Shown: positions 25,115 through 34,961, counted from the stretch's first letter. The stretch: DNA of 64,000 nucleotides from Betaproteobacteria bacterium (GCA_028065725.1 JAPTVL010000387.1:62001-126000), one strand, 5' to 3'. Notes: a model not told the origin generated them from the letters alone. A program made the numbers and translations.

Positions 25115-25785
25115 ACACCATCCGCTCCGTCACCATCGACCTCGACGGCACCCTGCTCGACACGGTGCCCGACCTCGCCGCCGCCGCCAACGCCATGCTG
25201 CGCGAAATGGGCCGCCCCGAATATCCGATCGAGACCATCGCCGCCTTCATTGGCCGCGGCATTCCCAAGCTGGTGGCGCGCTGCCTGCCCGACCTCGACG
25301 AGGCTGCGGTGGAGCAGGCGCAGGACATCTTCCGCCGCCACTATGCGATCGAGAACGGCCGCCGTTCGACGCTGTTTCCCGGCGTGCTCGAAGGCCTGCA
25401 GGCCTTCCGCGCGGCCGGCCTGCCGCTGGCGGTGATCACCAACAAGGCGGCGGCCTTTACCGAGCCGCTGCTGGTGGCCACGCAGCTCGGCATCTGGTTC
25501 AATTTCGCCGTGTCCGGCGACAGCCTGCCGCACAAGAAGCCGCATCCCGCGCAACTGCTGCATGCCTGCGAACGCATGGGCACGCGCCCCGCCGAGAACC
25601 TGCACATCGGCGATTCGCACCATGACGCGGTCGCCGCGCGCGCCGCCGGCTGCCCGGTGTTCATCGTGCCCTACGGCTACAACGAGGGCGAGGATGTGCA
25701 AGGAATCGACTGCGATGCTATAGTCGCATCGCTGGCCGAGGCAGCGCGCCGTATCGCCAGCGCCGACTTCCGAAAGATCGCCTGA
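25111..25785 (+). CDS. gph: Phosphoglycolate phosphatase (HAD family)
   Basis: HAD hydrolase removing phosphate from 2-phosphoglycolate, 224 residues. Motif I TIDLDGTLLDTVPDL, motif II in AVITNKAAAF, motif III HKKPHP, motif IV HIGDSHHDAVAAR. The helical cap suits the Gph/PGP group. Start ATG 25111. The usual gph-trpE order is kept. The last codons contain a perfect copy of the 22-nt dispersed repeat, read as RRIASAD. Confidence 0.93.
   Translation: MNTIRSVTIDLDGTLLDTVPDLAAAANAMLREMGRPEYPIETIAAFIGRGIPKLVARCLPDLDEAAVEQAQDIFRRHYAIENGRRSTLFPGVLEGLQAFRAAGLPLAVITNKAAAFTEPLLVATQLGIWFNFAVSGDSLPHKKPHPAQLLHACERMGTRPAENLHIGDSHHDAVAARAAGCPVFIVPYGYNEGEDVQGIDCDAIVASLAEAARRIASADFRKIA
25747..25768 (-). repeat. 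Dispersed 22-nt repeat, copy 3 (end of gph)
   Basis: Exact reverse-strand match to AGTCGGCGYTGG-N3-TACGGCG, inside the gph reading frame, 17 bases before its stop codon ends. Confidence 0.75.
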
Positions 25786-25789
25786 ACCC

Positions 25790-25861
25790 ATGCTCCACCG
25801 CAATCTGCAAATGACAAGGAAACACGCCCTCGGGGCGGAGGCCTGGCCCTGGCGGGCCTGA
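25790..25861 (+). CDS. trpL: Candidate trp operon leader peptide
   Basis: A short frame starts five bases after the gph stop and ends with the peptide [16 protein letters not shown] (internal ATG 25811; the ATG at 25790 adds seven residues). Two Trp codons two apart just before the stop, in front of trpE, are the hallmark of transcription attenuation: low charged tRNA-Trp would stall the ribosome there. A 7-bp perfect hairpin (25851-25870) overlaps the second Trp codon and the stop, and a smaller one (25825-25837) precedes it. No U-run terminator is visible before trpE, so the exact mechanism is open. Confidence 0.55.
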   Translation: MLHRNLQMTRKHALGAEAWPWRA

Positions 25862-25870
25862 ACGCCCGCC
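25851..25870 (+). promoter_or_regulatory. Hairpin overlapping the end of the trp leader peptide
   Basis: GGCGGGC and GCCCGCC form a perfect 7-bp stem with loop CTGAAC. It covers the second Trp codon and the leader stop, as a 1:2-type stem of an attenuator would. No T-run follows, so it is not itself an intrinsic terminator. Confidence 0.5.
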
Positions 25871-25955
25871 GCCATCGAGCGCCGATTTCCATCGCGCCGG
25901 AGCTGACCCGTCCGCGCACCTGTCCTTGCAGCACCCGTATCCGTGGAGTTTCACC

Positions 25956-27443
25956 ATGACCGAATCCGAATTCAACCGCCTTGCGGCGGAGGGCTATAAC
26001 CGCATCCCGGTGACGCTCGAAACCTTTGCCGACCTCGACACGCCGCTGTCGATCTACCTCAAGCTGGCCAACGATCCCTACTCCTACCTGCTCGAATCGG
26101 TTCAGGGCGGCGAGCGCTTCGGCCGCTACTCCTTCATCGGCCTCGCCGCCGGCACGCGCATCGCCGTGGTCGAGGGCGCGATCATGGTGTTGAGCGGCAA
26201 CCGCGTCGCCGAGCGGCGCGACCACAGCAATCCGATGAGCTTCATTTCCGAGTTCATGTCGCGCTTCAAGGTGCCCGACCTGCCCGGCCTGCCGCGCTTC
26301 TGCGGCGGCCTGGTGGGTGCCTTCGGCTACGACACGGTACGCTACATCGAGACCAAGCTCACACAACGCAAGACGCCTGATCCGCTCGGTGTGCCGGACA
26401 TCCTGCTGCTGCTGTCGGAAGAAATCGCCATCGTGGACAACCTCTCGGGCAAGCTGACGCTGGTGGTGTATGCCGAGCCGGGCTTCCCCGGCGCCTGGAA
26501 GCAGGCCCAGGCCAGGCTCAAGGAACTGCTGGCCAAGCTGCGTGCTCCAGTGGAAATTCCGCCCGAGGTGCAGGCGTCATCCGCACCTGCCGTTTCCGAA
26601 TTTGGCGAGGAGGCATTCAAGGCTGCCGTGCGCCGCGCCAAGCAGTACATCGTCGATGGCGACATCATGCAGGTGGTGCTCTCGCAGCGCATGAGCAAGC
26701 CCTTCGCGGCGAGCCCGCTGGCGCTCTACCGCGCGCTGCGCACGCTGAACCCCTCGCCCTACATGTTCTATTTCAACTTCGAGGATTTCCACGTGGTCGG
26801 CGCCTCGCCCGAGATCCTGGTGCGGCTGGAACATCAGGACGGCGAACGCCGCGTCACCGTGCGGCCGATCGCCGGCACGCGCAAGCGCGGCGCCACGCTG
26901 GCCGAAGACGAGGCGCTCGCCGCCGACCTGCTGGCCGATCCGAAGGAGCGCGCCGAGCACCTGATGCTGCTCGACCTCGGCCGCAACGACATCGGCCGCG
27001 TCGCCAAGACCGGCACGGTCAAGGTCAGCGACCAGTTCATCATCGAACGCTACTCGCATGTAATGCACATCGTCTCCAACGTCGATGCCGAGCTGAAGGA
27101 CGACGAGGGCGCGCTGGGCGTGCTCAAGGCCACCTTCCCGGCCGGCACGGTGTCGGGCGCACCGAAGGTGCGCGCGATGGAAATCATCGACGAACTGGAG
27201 CCCAGCAAGCGCGGCATCTATGCCGGCAGCGTGGGGTATCTGGGCTTCAACGGCGACATGGACCTGTGCATCGCGATCCGCACCGCAGTGATCAAGGACG
27301 GGCAGATCCACGTCCAGGCCGGCGCCGGCATCGTCGCCGATTCCGACCCCGATTCGGAATGGCAGGAAACGCTGAACAAGGCGCGGGCGCAACTGCGCGC
27401 CGCCGAGATGGCCGAAGCCGGCCTCGATACGCGTTTCGAATAG
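25956..27443 (+). CDS. trpE: Anthranilate synthase component I
   Basis: Makes anthranilate from chorismate with ammonia supplied by TrpG. 495 residues from ATG 25956 (GTGGAG nine bases upstream). The feedback motif LLESX10S is complete (LLES at residues about 43-46, S ten residues later), so Trp inhibition is expected. Chorismate-binding C-terminal half: [66 protein letters not shown] and the closing [15 protein letters not shown]. First enzyme gene of trpEGDC. Confidence 0.96.
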   Translation: MTESEFNRLAAEGYNRIPVTLETFADLDTPLSIYLKLANDPYSYLLESVQGGERFGRYSFIGLAAGTRIAVVEGAIMVLSGNRVAERRDHSNPMSFISEFMSRFKVPDLPGLPRFCGGLVGAFGYDTVRYIETKLTQRKTPDPLGVPDILLLLSEEIAIVDNLSGKLTLVVYAEPGFPGAWKQAQARLKELLAKLRAPVEIPPEVQASSAPAVSEFGEEAFKAAVRRAKQYIVDGDIMQVVLSQRMSKPFAASPLALYRALRTLNPSPYMFYFNFEDFHVVGASPEILVRLEHQDGERRVTVRPIAGTRKRGATLAEDEALAADLLADPKERAEHLMLLDLGRNDIGRVAKTGTVKVSDQFIIERYSHVMHIVSNVDAELKDDEGALGVLKATFPAGTVSGAPKVRAMEIIDELEPSKRGIYAGSVGYLGFNGDMDLCIAIRTAVIKDGQIHVQAGAGIVADSDPDSEWQETLNKARAQLRAAEMAEAGLDTRFE

Positions 27444-27453
27444 GGAGGCCGTC

Positions 27454-28020
27454 ATGCTATTGATGATCGACAACTACGACAGCTTCACCTACAACCTGGT
27501 GCAGTATTTCGGCGAACTCGGCGAGGACGTCAAGGTGTTCCGCAACGACGCGATCACGCTCAAGGAAATCGCCGCGATGCAGCCGGCGCGCATCGTCGTC
27601 TCGCCCGGTCCCTGCTCGCCGGCCGAAGCCGGCATCTCGGTGGCGGCGATCAGGGAGTTCGCGGGAAAGATTCCCCTGCTCGGCGTCTGCCTCGGCCACC
27701 AGAGCATCGGTGCGGCCTTCGGCGGCGAGATCGTGCATGCCAAGCAGCTGATGCACGGCAAGACCTCGCCCGTCATTCACGAGGGCAAGGGCGTCTTCGC
27801 CGGCCTGCCCAATCCGCTGACCGTGACCCGCTATCACTCGCTGGCGATCCGCCGCGAGACGCTGCCGGCCTGCCTCGAAATCACGGCCTGGACCGCAGAC
27901 GGCGAGATCATGGGCGTGCGCCACCGCGAGCTGAATGTCGAAGGCGTGCAGTTCCACCCCGAATCGATACTGACCGAATGCGGCCACGAGCTGCTGAACA
28001 ATTTCCTGAAGGGAGCCTGA
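27454..28020 (+). CDS. trpG: Anthranilate synthase component II (glutamine amidotransferase)
   Basis: Class I glutaminase supplying ammonia to TrpE, and possibly also to PabB as in other amphibolic TrpG/PabA proteins. 188 residues. It opens [19 protein letters not shown]; nucleophile Cys in [12 protein letters not shown], oxyanion SPGPCSP and the His-Glu pair [11 protein letters not shown]. Ten bases after trpE, two before trpD. Confidence 0.96.
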   Translation: MLLMIDNYDSFTYNLVQYFGELGEDVKVFRNDAITLKEIAAMQPARIVVSPGPCSPAEAGISVAAIREFAGKIPLLGVCLGHQSIGAAFGGEIVHAKQLMHGKTSPVIHEGKGVFAGLPNPLTVTRYHSLAIRRETLPACLEITAWTADGEIMGVRHRELNVEGVQFHPESILTECGHELLNNFLKGA

Positions 28021-28022
28021 TC

Positions 28023-29048
28023 ATGATCACGCCACAAGAAGCGCTCCAGCGCACCATCGAACATCGCGAAATCTTCCACGACGAAATGCTGCACCTGATG
28101 CGGCAGATCATGCAGGGCGAGATCTCGCCGCTGATGGTCGCCGCCATTCTCACCGGCCTGCGCGTGAAGAAGGAAACCCTGGGCGAAATCGCCGCCGCGG
28201 CGACCGTCATGCGCGAGTTGTCGACCAAAGTCGTGACGCCTCACAACCCGCATTTCGTGGACATCGTCGGCACCGGTGGCGACGGCGCGCATACCTTCAA
28301 CATTTCCACGGCGACCATGTTCGTCGCCACCGCCGCCGGCGCCACGGTGGCCAAGCACGGCAACCGCAGCGTCTCGTCTAAGTCCGGCGCGGCCGACGTG
28401 CTGGAATCCTTCGGCGCCAACATCATGCTGACGCCGGAGCAGGTCGCCGCCTGCATCGAGGCGATCGGCTGCGGCTTCATGTTCGCGCCCAACCACCACC
28501 CGGCGATGAAGAACGTCGCCCCGGTGCGCCGTGAAATGGGCGTGCGCACCATCTTCAACATCCTCGGCCCGCTGACCAACCCGGCCGGCGCGCCGAACAC
28601 GCTGATGGGCGTGTTCCACCCCGACCTGGTCGGCATCCAGGTGCGCGTCATGCAGCGCCTGGGCGCCGATCACGTCATGGTGGTGTGGGGCAAGGACGGC
28701 ATGGACGAGGTTTCGCTCGGCGCCGCCACCCTGGTCGGCGAACTGAAAAACGGCGAGATCACCGAATACGAAATCCATCCCGAAGACTACGGCCTGGCGA
28801 TGATGTCGAACCGCGGTCTGCGCGTCGCCGATGCCGCAGAATCCAAGGCCATGCTGCTTGAGGCGCTGGACAACAAGCCCGGCACGCCGCGCGAGATCGT
28901 CACGCTGAACGCCGGCGCCGCGCTCTACACGGCCAACCTGGTCGACTCGATCGGCGAGGGCATCGCCAAGGCGCGGGAAACCATCGCCAGCGGCGCGGCG
29001 CGCAAGAAACTCGACGAGTTCATCGTCTTCACCAAGAAATTCGCCTGA
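28023..29048 (+). CDS. trpD: Anthranilate phosphoribosyltransferase
   Basis: Transfers phosphoribose from PRPP to anthranilate; 341 residues from ATG 28023. PRPP-binding [32 protein letters not shown] and the anthranilate-site region [20 protein letters not shown] are intact. The stop is followed after ten bases by the left inverted repeat of the GxxExxY cassette, so trpD and trpC, which normally touch, are here 474 bp apart. Confidence 0.96.
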   Translation: MITPQEALQRTIEHREIFHDEMLHLMRQIMQGEISPLMVAAILTGLRVKKETLGEIAAAATVMRELSTKVVTPHNPHFVDIVGTGGDGAHTFNISTATMFVATAAGATVAKHGNRSVSSKSGAADVLESFGANIMLTPEQVAACIEAIGCGFMFAPNHHPAMKNVAPVRREMGVRTIFNILGPLTNPAGAPNTLMGVFHPDLVGIQVRVMQRLGADHVMVVWGKDGMDEVSLGAATLVGELKNGEITEYEIHPEDYGLAMMSNRGLRVADAAESKAMLLEALDNKPGTPREIVTLNAGAALYTANLVDSIGEGIAKARETIASGAARKKLDEFIVFTKKFA

Positions 29049-29058
29049 AGAATTCCTT

Positions 29059-29514
29059 ACCACCAAGACACCAAGGACACCAAGGTGCACCAAGAGATTG
29101 ACGCGGAACTTGATGCAATTGCGCGTGACGTTGTCGATTGCGCGTTCGTCGTCCACAAGGCCCTGGGACCTGGGTTGCTGGAGTCTGCCTACGCGATCTG
29201 CCTAGGGCTCGAATTCACCAAGCGCGGAATTTCGTTTGCAGCCGAAGTTCCTATGGATGTGATCTACGAGCAGCAACGAATCGAATCAGCCTACCGTCTG
29301 GATTTTCTTGTTGCGAATCGCCTTGTCGTTGAACTCAAATCGGTGGAGAAGCTTCTTCCAATTCACAAAGCTCAGGTGCTGACATATCTGCGCCTCTCAG
29401 GCCTTCGGCTCGGTCTATTGATCAATTTCAACGCGCCGCTGATCCGCGACGGCATTAGCCGGCTCGTGATTTGAATTTCTTGGTGCAACTTGGTGTCCTT
29501 GGTGTCTTGGTGGT
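29059..29514 (+). mobile_element. GxxExxY cassette bounded by 37-bp terminal inverted repeats
   Basis: Left arm 29059-29095 and right arm 29478-29514 are inverted copies with 36 of 37 bases matching. Both are built from short CACCAAG / ACACCAAGG units. The enclosed 456-bp unit contains one gene whose GTG start lies inside the left arm and whose stop lies three bases before the right arm. It sits precisely between the trpD stop and the trpC start. No target-site duplication is evident. The compact gene-plus-TIR layout is that of a small mobile or mobilised element. No transposase is encoded. Confidence 0.75.
29085..29474 (+). CDS. GxxExxY family protein (PD-(D/E)xK-like)
   Basis: 129 residues, GTG start. 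The name motif is present as GLLESAY (in VVHKALGPGLLESAYAICL). A nuclease-like core follows: YRLDFLV with Asp, then VVELKSVEKL with the Glu-x-Lys pair, then a helix (IHKAQVLTYLRLSGLRLGLLINF). Members are common in environmental bacteria and have no established function. The fold suggests nucleic-acid binding or cleavage, possibly of the element's own ends. Codon usage is less GC-biased than the neighbouring trp genes, consistent with transfer. Confidence 0.85.
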   Translation: MHQEIDAELDAIARDVVDCAFVVHKALGPGLLESAYAICLGLEFTKRGISFAAEVPMDVIYEQQRIESAYRLDFLVANRLVVELKSVEKLLPIHKAQVLTYLRLSGLRLGLLINFNAPLIRDGISRLVI

Positions 29515-29522
29515 GAAAAACA

Positions 29523-30311
29523 ATGTCTGACATCCTCAACAAGATCCTCGCCGTCAAGCGCGAGGAAGTTGCCGCCGGCAAGGCCGCGAAGCCGCTGGCG
29601 ACGATGCGAGCCGAGGCCGAGGCCCAGGCGCCAGCGCGCGACTTCACTGGCGCGATTCGCGCAAGAGTCGGCGCTGGTGCTACGGCGGTGATCGCCGAAA
29701 TCAAGAAGGCCAGTCCCTCGAAAGGCGTGATCCGCGTCGATTTTTGCCCGGCGGAGATCGCCGCCGATTACGAAAAGCACGGCGCGGCCTGCCTTTCGGT
29801 GCTGACTGACCAGCCCTTCTTCCAGGGCTCAGCGGACTACCTGCGCGCGGCGCGCGCCGCCTGCGCGCTGCCGGTGCTGCGCAAGGATTTCCTGGTCGAT
29901 CCCTATCAGGTGTTTGAAGCCCGCGCCATGGGTGCCGACGCCATTCTGCTGATCGTCGCCGCGCTATCGCTGGCCGAAATGCGGGAGATGGAAGCCATCG
30001 CCCACGGCCTCGGCATGGGCGTGCTGGTCGAATGCCACGATGCCGCCGAACTCGACGTCGCGCTGCAACTGACGACGCCGCTGATCGGCATCAACAACCG
30101 CAACCTGCGCACTTTTGAAGTGAGCCTCGACACCACGCTGTCACAGCTCGGCCGCATGCCGGCGGATCGCATCGTGGTCACCGAATCGGGCATCCTCGCC
30201 CCGGCCGACGTGGCATTGATGCGCAGCCATGGCGTGCATGCCTACCTCGTCGGCGAGGCCTTCATGCGCGCACCCTCGCCGGGCGCCGAACTCGCCAGAC
30301 TTTTTGCTTAA
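29523..30311 (+). CDS. trpC: Indole-3-glycerol phosphate synthase
   Basis: Closes the indole ring in tryptophan synthesis; 262-residue TIM barrel. Motifs [77 protein letters not shown] and VTESGI are all present. A stand-alone TrpC without fused TrpF. Its ribosome-site region lies against the right end of the GxxExxY element. Codons about 49-55 carry a copy of the 22-nt repeat, read as RVGAGATA. The stop overlaps the convergent DUF2892 stop. Confidence 0.96.
   Translation: MSDILNKILAVKREEVAAGKAAKPLATMRAEAEAQAPARDFTGAIRARVGAGATAVIAEIKKASPSKGVIRVDFCPAEIAADYEKHGAACLSVLTDQPFFQGSADYLRAARAACALPVLRKDFLVDPYQVFEARAMGADAILLIVAALSLAEMREMEAIAHGLGMGVLVECHDAAELDVALQLTTPLIGINNRNLRTFEVSLDTTLSQLGRMPADRIVVTESGILAPADVALMRSHGVHAYLVGEAFMRAPSPGAELARLFA
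29666..29687 (+). repeat. Dispersed 22-nt repeat, copy 4 (inside trpC)
   Basis: Its first 20 bases are identical to copy 2 at 22076. Coding for VGAGATA just before the conserved [12 protein letters not shown] strand of trpC. Confidence 0.75.
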
Positions 30312-30535
30312 GCGCAGCTGTTGCCGGTCGATTCCGGCACGCCCAGCTTCTTCAGGATCGAATCCAGCGGGCAGAACTTGGTGAAGCCGCTCTGGAACAG
30401 GTTGGCGCCGACGAAGGCGGTGAACCACAGCCAGGACAGCTGGCTCATGTTCGCCTGGCCGCTGAAATGCGCGAGGACCAGCGAGGTCATGATGAAAAAG
30501 CCGGCGACGATGCGTACGATTTGATTGACGGTCAT
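30308..30535 (-). CDS. DUF2892 family small membrane protein
   Basis: 75 residues with two hydrophobic stretches ([20 protein letters not shown] and [19 protein letters not shown]) and the family's C-terminal signature [15 protein letters not shown], plus a terminal Cys. DUF2892 proteins are often linked to rhodanese or efflux genes; the function is not established. It begins ten bases after the RND pump stop and is probably the third gene of that operon. Confidence 0.85.
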   Translation of the reverse strand: MTVNQIVRIVAGFFIMTSLVLAHFSGQANMSQLSWLWFTAFVGANLFQSGFTKFCPLDSILKKLGVPESTGNSCA

Positions 30536-30545
30536 GTGAAGCTCC

Positions 30546-33500
30546 TTATCGGGGTTGAGTCATGCGGCTTTGCATCACCGCGTAGTAGAGAACCGGGATC
30601 ACCACCAGGGTCAGCATGGTGGACACGAATATGCCGAAGATCAGCGACAGCGCGAGGCCGGCGAAGATCGGGTCGTCGACGATGAACAGCGCGCCGAGCA
30701 TGGCCGCGAGGCCGGTCAGCACGATGGGCTTGGCGCGCACTGCAGCGGCCTGGATCACGGCCTCGGCGAAGTCCATGCCCTCCGCGACCTGCTCGTTGAT
30801 GAAATCCACCAGCAGGATCGAGTTGCGCACGATGATGCCGGCCAGCGCGATCATGCCGATCATCGAGGTGGCCGTGTATTGCGCGCCGAACAGGGCATGG
30901 CCGGGCATGACGCCGATGATGGTGAGCGGGATCGGCGCCATGATGATCAGCGGCACCAGGTAGCTCTTGAACTGCGCCACCACCAGCAGGTAGATCAGGA
31001 TCAGGCCGACGGCATAGGCCGCGCCCATGTCGCGGAAGGTTTCGTAGGTCACCTGCCATTCGCCGTCCCACTTCAGCGAATACTGGGCGTAGGGGTCCCT
31101 GGGCTGCTTGAAGAAATACTCTCCCAGCGTGCCGCCCTGGGGAAGCTTGAGATCGGCAAGCTTCGAACGGATGTCGAACATGCCATACAGCGGGCTGTCG
31201 AGCTTGCCGCCCATGTCGCCGGTGACGAAGACCACCGGCAGCAGATCCTTGTGATAGATGACCTTCTCGCGCAGCGTGCGCTTGACCTCGACCACCTCGG
31301 AGACTGGCACCAGTTGGCCTTCCCGGCTACGTAGCTTGAGCTTGAGCAACTGATCGATGCTGTTCTGGCGTTCTGCCGGCAGCACGATGCGCACCGGGAT
31401 TTCGTACTTGGCGTCGCCGTCATGTACGGGCGTCACATCCTCGCCGGAGAGCCCCATGCGCACCACGTCGACGATGTCCTTCTGCGCCACGCCGAGCAGC
31501 GCGGCCTTGGCCTGGTTCACGCGCAGCACCAGCTTTTCGGCATCCTCATCCACCGTGTCGTCAACGCCGACTATGTCCGCCGTGCCCTCGAAGGCCGCGC
31601 GCACCTGCCTGGCCACGGCGATCTGGCCGGCATAGTCGGGGCCGTAGATTTCGGCGACGATGGGCGACATCACGGGCGGGCCCGGCGGCACTTCGACCAC
31701 CTTGGCATTGCCGCCGTGCTTCTGCGCCACGGCGACGACGCGCTCGCGCACCGAGACGGCGATCTCGTGGCTCTGACGGCTACGATGCTGCTTGTCCACC
31801 AGGTTCACCTGGATGTCGCCCATTTCCGGCGCGCTGCGCAGGTAGTACTGGCGCACCAGGCCGTTGAAGTTGATCGGGCTGGCGGTGCCGGCATAGGCCT
31901 GGTAGTCGGCGACTTCCGGCACTTGCGCGATTTCGGCGGAAATCTCGCGCAGCACTTTCGCGGTTTCTTCCAGCGGCGTACCGACCGGCATGTCGAGCAC
32001 GATCTGGAATTCACTCTTGTTGTCGAAGGGCAGCATCTTCAGCACGACCAGCTTGAACAAGCCGAGGCTGACCGAGGCCAGGATCGCGACCAGGATGCCG
32101 ATCCACAGCTTGCGTCGCGCGGCCTGGCCGGTACGGGCATCGAGCAGTGGCGTCATCAGGCGGCGGAAGAAGCGGTCGAGCTTGCCGGTCAGCGGATCGG
32201 GGCCGTGATCATGCGCGCCGTGTGCGGCCGGCTTCATCATCTTGAGGGCCAGCCAGGGCGTGATGACGAAGGCGATCGCCAGCGAAATGAACATGCCCAT
32301 CGAGGCATTGATCGGGATCGGACTCATGTAGGGCCCCATCAGGCCGGTGACGAAGGCCATCGGCAGCAGGGCCGCAATCACGGTGAAGGTAGCCAGGATG
32401 GTCGGCCCGCCGACTTCATCGACGGCCGGCGGGATGATCTGCCACAAAGGCTTCTCGGGATGCAGCAGGGTCCAGCGGTGGATGTTCTCGACCACCACGA
32501 TGGCATCGTCGACCAGGATGCCGATCGAGAAGATCAGAGCAAACAGCGAGACGCGGTTCAGCGTGAAGCCATACGCCCAGGAGGCGAACAGCGTCGCCGC
32601 CAAAGTCAGCGTCACCGCCGCGCCGACGATCACCGCCTCGCGCCGGCCCAGCGCGAACAGTACCAGCAACACGACGAACATCGTGGCGAAGACCAGCTTG
32701 CCGATCAGCTTCTGCGCCTTGTCGGTCGCGGTCGCGCCGTAGTTGCGCGTCACCGTGAATTCGACGCCCTCGGGAATCACCGTCCCCTTGAGCGCCTCGG
32801 CGCGCGCGATCACGGCTTCGGCGACGTCGGCGGCATTGACGCCGGGCTTCTTCGACACCGACAGCGTCACCGCCGGATATTCCTGAACGGCGTCCTGGCC
32901 GGCCGCCTTGTTCCCCTTGCGCTCGCCGTGCCAGACATAGCGTGACGGCTGGTCGGCCCCGTCGACCACCTGGGCAACGTCGGCCAGATATACAGGCTTC
33001 TTCTCGAAGACGCCGACCACCAGACGCTTCACGTCGGCGGCGGATTCGATGTAGGTGCCGGTCTGCACCAGCACTTCCTTGTTGCCGGCGACCAGACTGC
33101 CGGCGGGCTGCGAAGCATTGGATACCTGCAGTGCGGCCTTGAGGTCCTGCGCCGTGATGCCGTGCGAATTCATGCGGTCGGCGTCCATCACCACGCGGAT
33201 CACGTGACCGGGTCCGCCGATGGTGGCAACGTCGCGCGTGCCGGGAATGCGCTTGAGGTCGATTTCGGCGGCGCGCGCCACCTGCTGCATCTCGAAGGCC
33301 GATTTCAAAGGATCGGCGCTGTGGAAAGTCAGCGTGACGATGGGCACGTCGTCGATGCCCTTGGGCTTGACGATGGGGTCAAGCACGCCGAGGTTGGGCG
33401 AAAGCCAGTCGCGATGCGAGTTGATCGTGTCGTAGAGCCGCACCAGCGCCTGGATCGGATCCTCGCCGACCTGGAACTGCACGGTGATCGCCGCCATGCC

Positions 33501-33767
33501 GGGGCGTGACACCGAATACACGTGCTCGATGCCGGCGATGCGCGACAGCACCTGCTCGGCCGGCCGTGCCACCAGCGCCTCCACGTCGCGCGCCGAGGCG
33601 CCCGGGAAGGGCACGAAGACATTGGCCATGGTGACGTTGATCTGCGGCTCTTCCTCGCGCGGCGTCACCAGGGTCGCGCCGATGCCGAGCAGCAGCGCGA
33701 TCAGGGCGATCAAAGGCGTCAGGGAATTCCTGAGGAAATACTCCGCGATGCGGCCGGAAATGCCCAT
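30546..33767 (-). CDS. RND family efflux pump, inner-membrane permease
   Basis: AcrB-type proton-driven transporter, 1073 residues, 12 predicted membrane helices in two halves with two large periplasmic loops. N-terminus LRNSLTPLIALIALLLGIGA; the proton-relay Asp pair is in GILVDDAIVVVENI; the second-half motif GIIVRNSILLVDFINE is present. The REEEPQINVTMANVFVPFPG opening is typical of a subgroup of acriflavin/multidrug-like pumps distinct from CusA metal pumps. The substrate is unknown. It follows the adaptor gene by 14 bases. No outer-membrane channel gene is adjacent. Confidence 0.92.
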   Translation of the reverse strand: MGISGRIAEYFLRNSLTPLIALIALLLGIGATLVTPREEEPQINVTMANVFVPFPGASARDVEALVARPAEQVLSRIAGIEHVYSVSRPGMAAITVQFQVGEDPIQALVRLYDTINSHRDWLSPNLGVLDPIVKPKGIDDVPIVTLTFHSADPLKSAFEMQQVARAAEIDLKRIPGTRDVATIGGPGHVIRVVMDADRMNSHGITAQDLKAALQVSNASQPAGSLVAGNKEVLVQTGTYIESAADVKRLVVGVFEKKPVYLADVAQVVDGADQPSRYVWHGERKGNKAAGQDAVQEYPAVTLSVSKKPGVNAADVAEAVIARAEALKGTVIPEGVEFTVTRNYGATATDKAQKLIGKLVFATMFVVLLVLFALGRREAVIVGAAVTLTLAATLFASWAYGFTLNRVSLFALIFSIGILVDDAIVVVENIHRWTLLHPEKPLWQIIPPAVDEVGGPTILATFTVIAALLPMAFVTGLMGPYMSPIPINASMGMFISLAIAFVITPWLALKMMKPAAHGAHDHGPDPLTGKLDRFFRRLMTPLLDARTGQAARRKLWIGILVAILASVSLGLFKLVVLKMLPFDNKSEFQIVLDMPVGTPLEETAKVLREISAEIAQVPEVADYQAYAGTASPINFNGLVRQYYLRSAPEMGDIQVNLVDKQHRSRQSHEIAVSVRERVVAVAQKHGGNAKVVEVPPGPPVMSPIVAEIYGPDYAGQIAVARQVRAAFEGTADIVGVDDTVDEDAEKLVLRVNQAKAALLGVAQKDIVDVVRMGLSGEDVTPVHDGDAKYEIPVRIVLPAERQNSIDQLLKLKLRSREGQLVPVSEVVEVKRTLREKVIYHKDLLPVVFVTGDMGGKLDSPLYGMFDIRSKLADLKLPQGGTLGEYFFKQPRDPYAQYSLKWDGEWQVTYETFRDMGAAYAVGLILIYLLVVAQFKSYLVPLIIMAPIPLTIIGVMPGHALFGAQYTATSMIGMIALAGIIVRNSILLVDFINEQVAEGMDFAEAVIQAAAVRAKPIVLTGLAAMLGALFIVDDPIFAGLALSLIFGIFVSTMLTLVVIPVLYYAVMQSRMTQPR

Positions 33768-33781
33768 GACAGCCTCCGGCT

Positions 33782-34828
33782 TCAGCGAGTTGCGGCGGGA
33801 GTGGCCGCCTTGAGTTCTATGCCGGTCTTCTGCGGCGTCAGGCTGACACGCTCGCCGGGATTGAGGCCGGCCAGCACTTCCAGTTCGCCGCCGGCGACTG
33901 CCTCACCCAGGCGCACCTGGCGCAATCGCGCGCCTGCCTTGTCATCCAGCACATAGACTGCGGTGACCTCACCGCGGCGCAGGACGGCGCTCGGCGGAAC
34001 GGTAAGCTTTTTCGCCACGCCGACCGTGAAGTGGGCGCGTGCGTAGCTGCCCGGCACCACGCCCTCGATGTTTTCCGGCAGGTAAAGCCGCGCAGTCGCG
34101 GTATGGCTGCGCGCATCCACGGTCGGCAGGATTTCGATGCGCTGCACGTCGATCCAGCGCCCGCTTTCGGGAAACTCGATGCGGGCGCGGCCGGACTTCT
34201 TCAACTCGGCCAGCTTGTACTGCGGCAGGCTGGCGATCACGCGCAGACCCCTGGGGTCGAACAGTGTGATCAAGGGCAGACCGGGCGCGGCCATCTCTCC
34301 CGGCTCGACATGGCGCTGGGCCACCAGACCGGAAATCGGCGCCGTCACCATGCCATGCGAGGCGCCGGCGCCGGAAGCCGCCGCGGCACCCTGGGCGGAC
34401 TTGAAGGCCGCCGCCGCCTGGTCGAGCGCGGCCTGGCTGATGAACTTCTGCGCATGCAAATTCTTCGATCGCTCGTAGGCCGCGCCGGCCTGTGCCAGGT
34501 TGGCCCGGGCGGCGGCATCGGAACCGGCGGCCTCGCGCGCATCGAGACGCAGCAGGAGTTCGCCCTGCTTCACACGCTGTCCGGCATCGACGCGTACTTC
34601 CAGCACACGGCCGGCGATCTGCGCCGCCACCGTGGCCTGGCGCACGGCTTCGACCGTGGCCTCGACCGGAAAGCCGAGATCGACGTCGCGCGCTTGCACA
34701 ACGACACTGGTCGGCACCGCGTCGGCCGCAAAAGAAGAACTGCTCGCCGGCAAAAAACCGACGAGCAGAAAACCAAGGGCGGTCGGGAGGAGGAGAGAGC
34801 CCTTGGGGAGGAAGCGGGTAAGTTTCAT
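33782..34828 (-). CDS. RND efflux periplasmic adaptor (membrane fusion protein)
   Basis: 348 residues from ATG 34828, which begins a signal sequence (MKLTRFLPKGSLLLPTALGF, cleavage near SSSFAADA). Lipoyl/barrel-sandwich halves (ATVAAQIAGRVLEVRVDAGQ and GMVTAPISGLVAQRHVEPGE) flank an alpha-hairpin coiled coil, followed by a beta-barrel domain and a membrane-proximal domain (AVLRRGEVTAVYVLDDKAG). It bridges the pump at 30546-33767 to an outer-membrane channel encoded elsewhere. Divergent from nirS across a 278-bp AT-rich gap. Confidence 0.92.
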   Translation of the reverse strand: MKLTRFLPKGSLLLPTALGFLLVGFLPASSSSFAADAVPTSVVVQARDVDLGFPVEATVEAVRQATVAAQIAGRVLEVRVDAGQRVKQGELLLRLDAREAAGSDAAARANLAQAGAAYERSKNLHAQKFISQAALDQAAAAFKSAQGAAAASGAGASHGMVTAPISGLVAQRHVEPGEMAAPGLPLITLFDPRGLRVIASLPQYKLAELKKSGRARIEFPESGRWIDVQRIEILPTVDARSHTATARLYLPENIEGVVPGSYARAHFTVGVAKKLTVPPSAVLRRGEVTAVYVLDDKAGARLRQVRLGEAVAGGELEVLAGLNPGERVSLTPQKTGIELKAATPAATR

Positions 34829-34961
34829 CAATATCAGTATATGCTTATATACGTAAAAATCAAGTGGCAACCATGAAATATCGCGGCAGTCCCTGCCCGG
34901 TATTGCCATCCCGCGCACCGTGCCGAGGGAACAGCGATCGTATGCACGCCTGATCATGCTA

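Noticed and set aside
29059..29514. CRISPR-like array suggested by the repeated CACCAAG units
   Set aside because: Units are 7-9 bp and contiguous, arranged as two inverted arms around a gene, with no spacers or cas genes.
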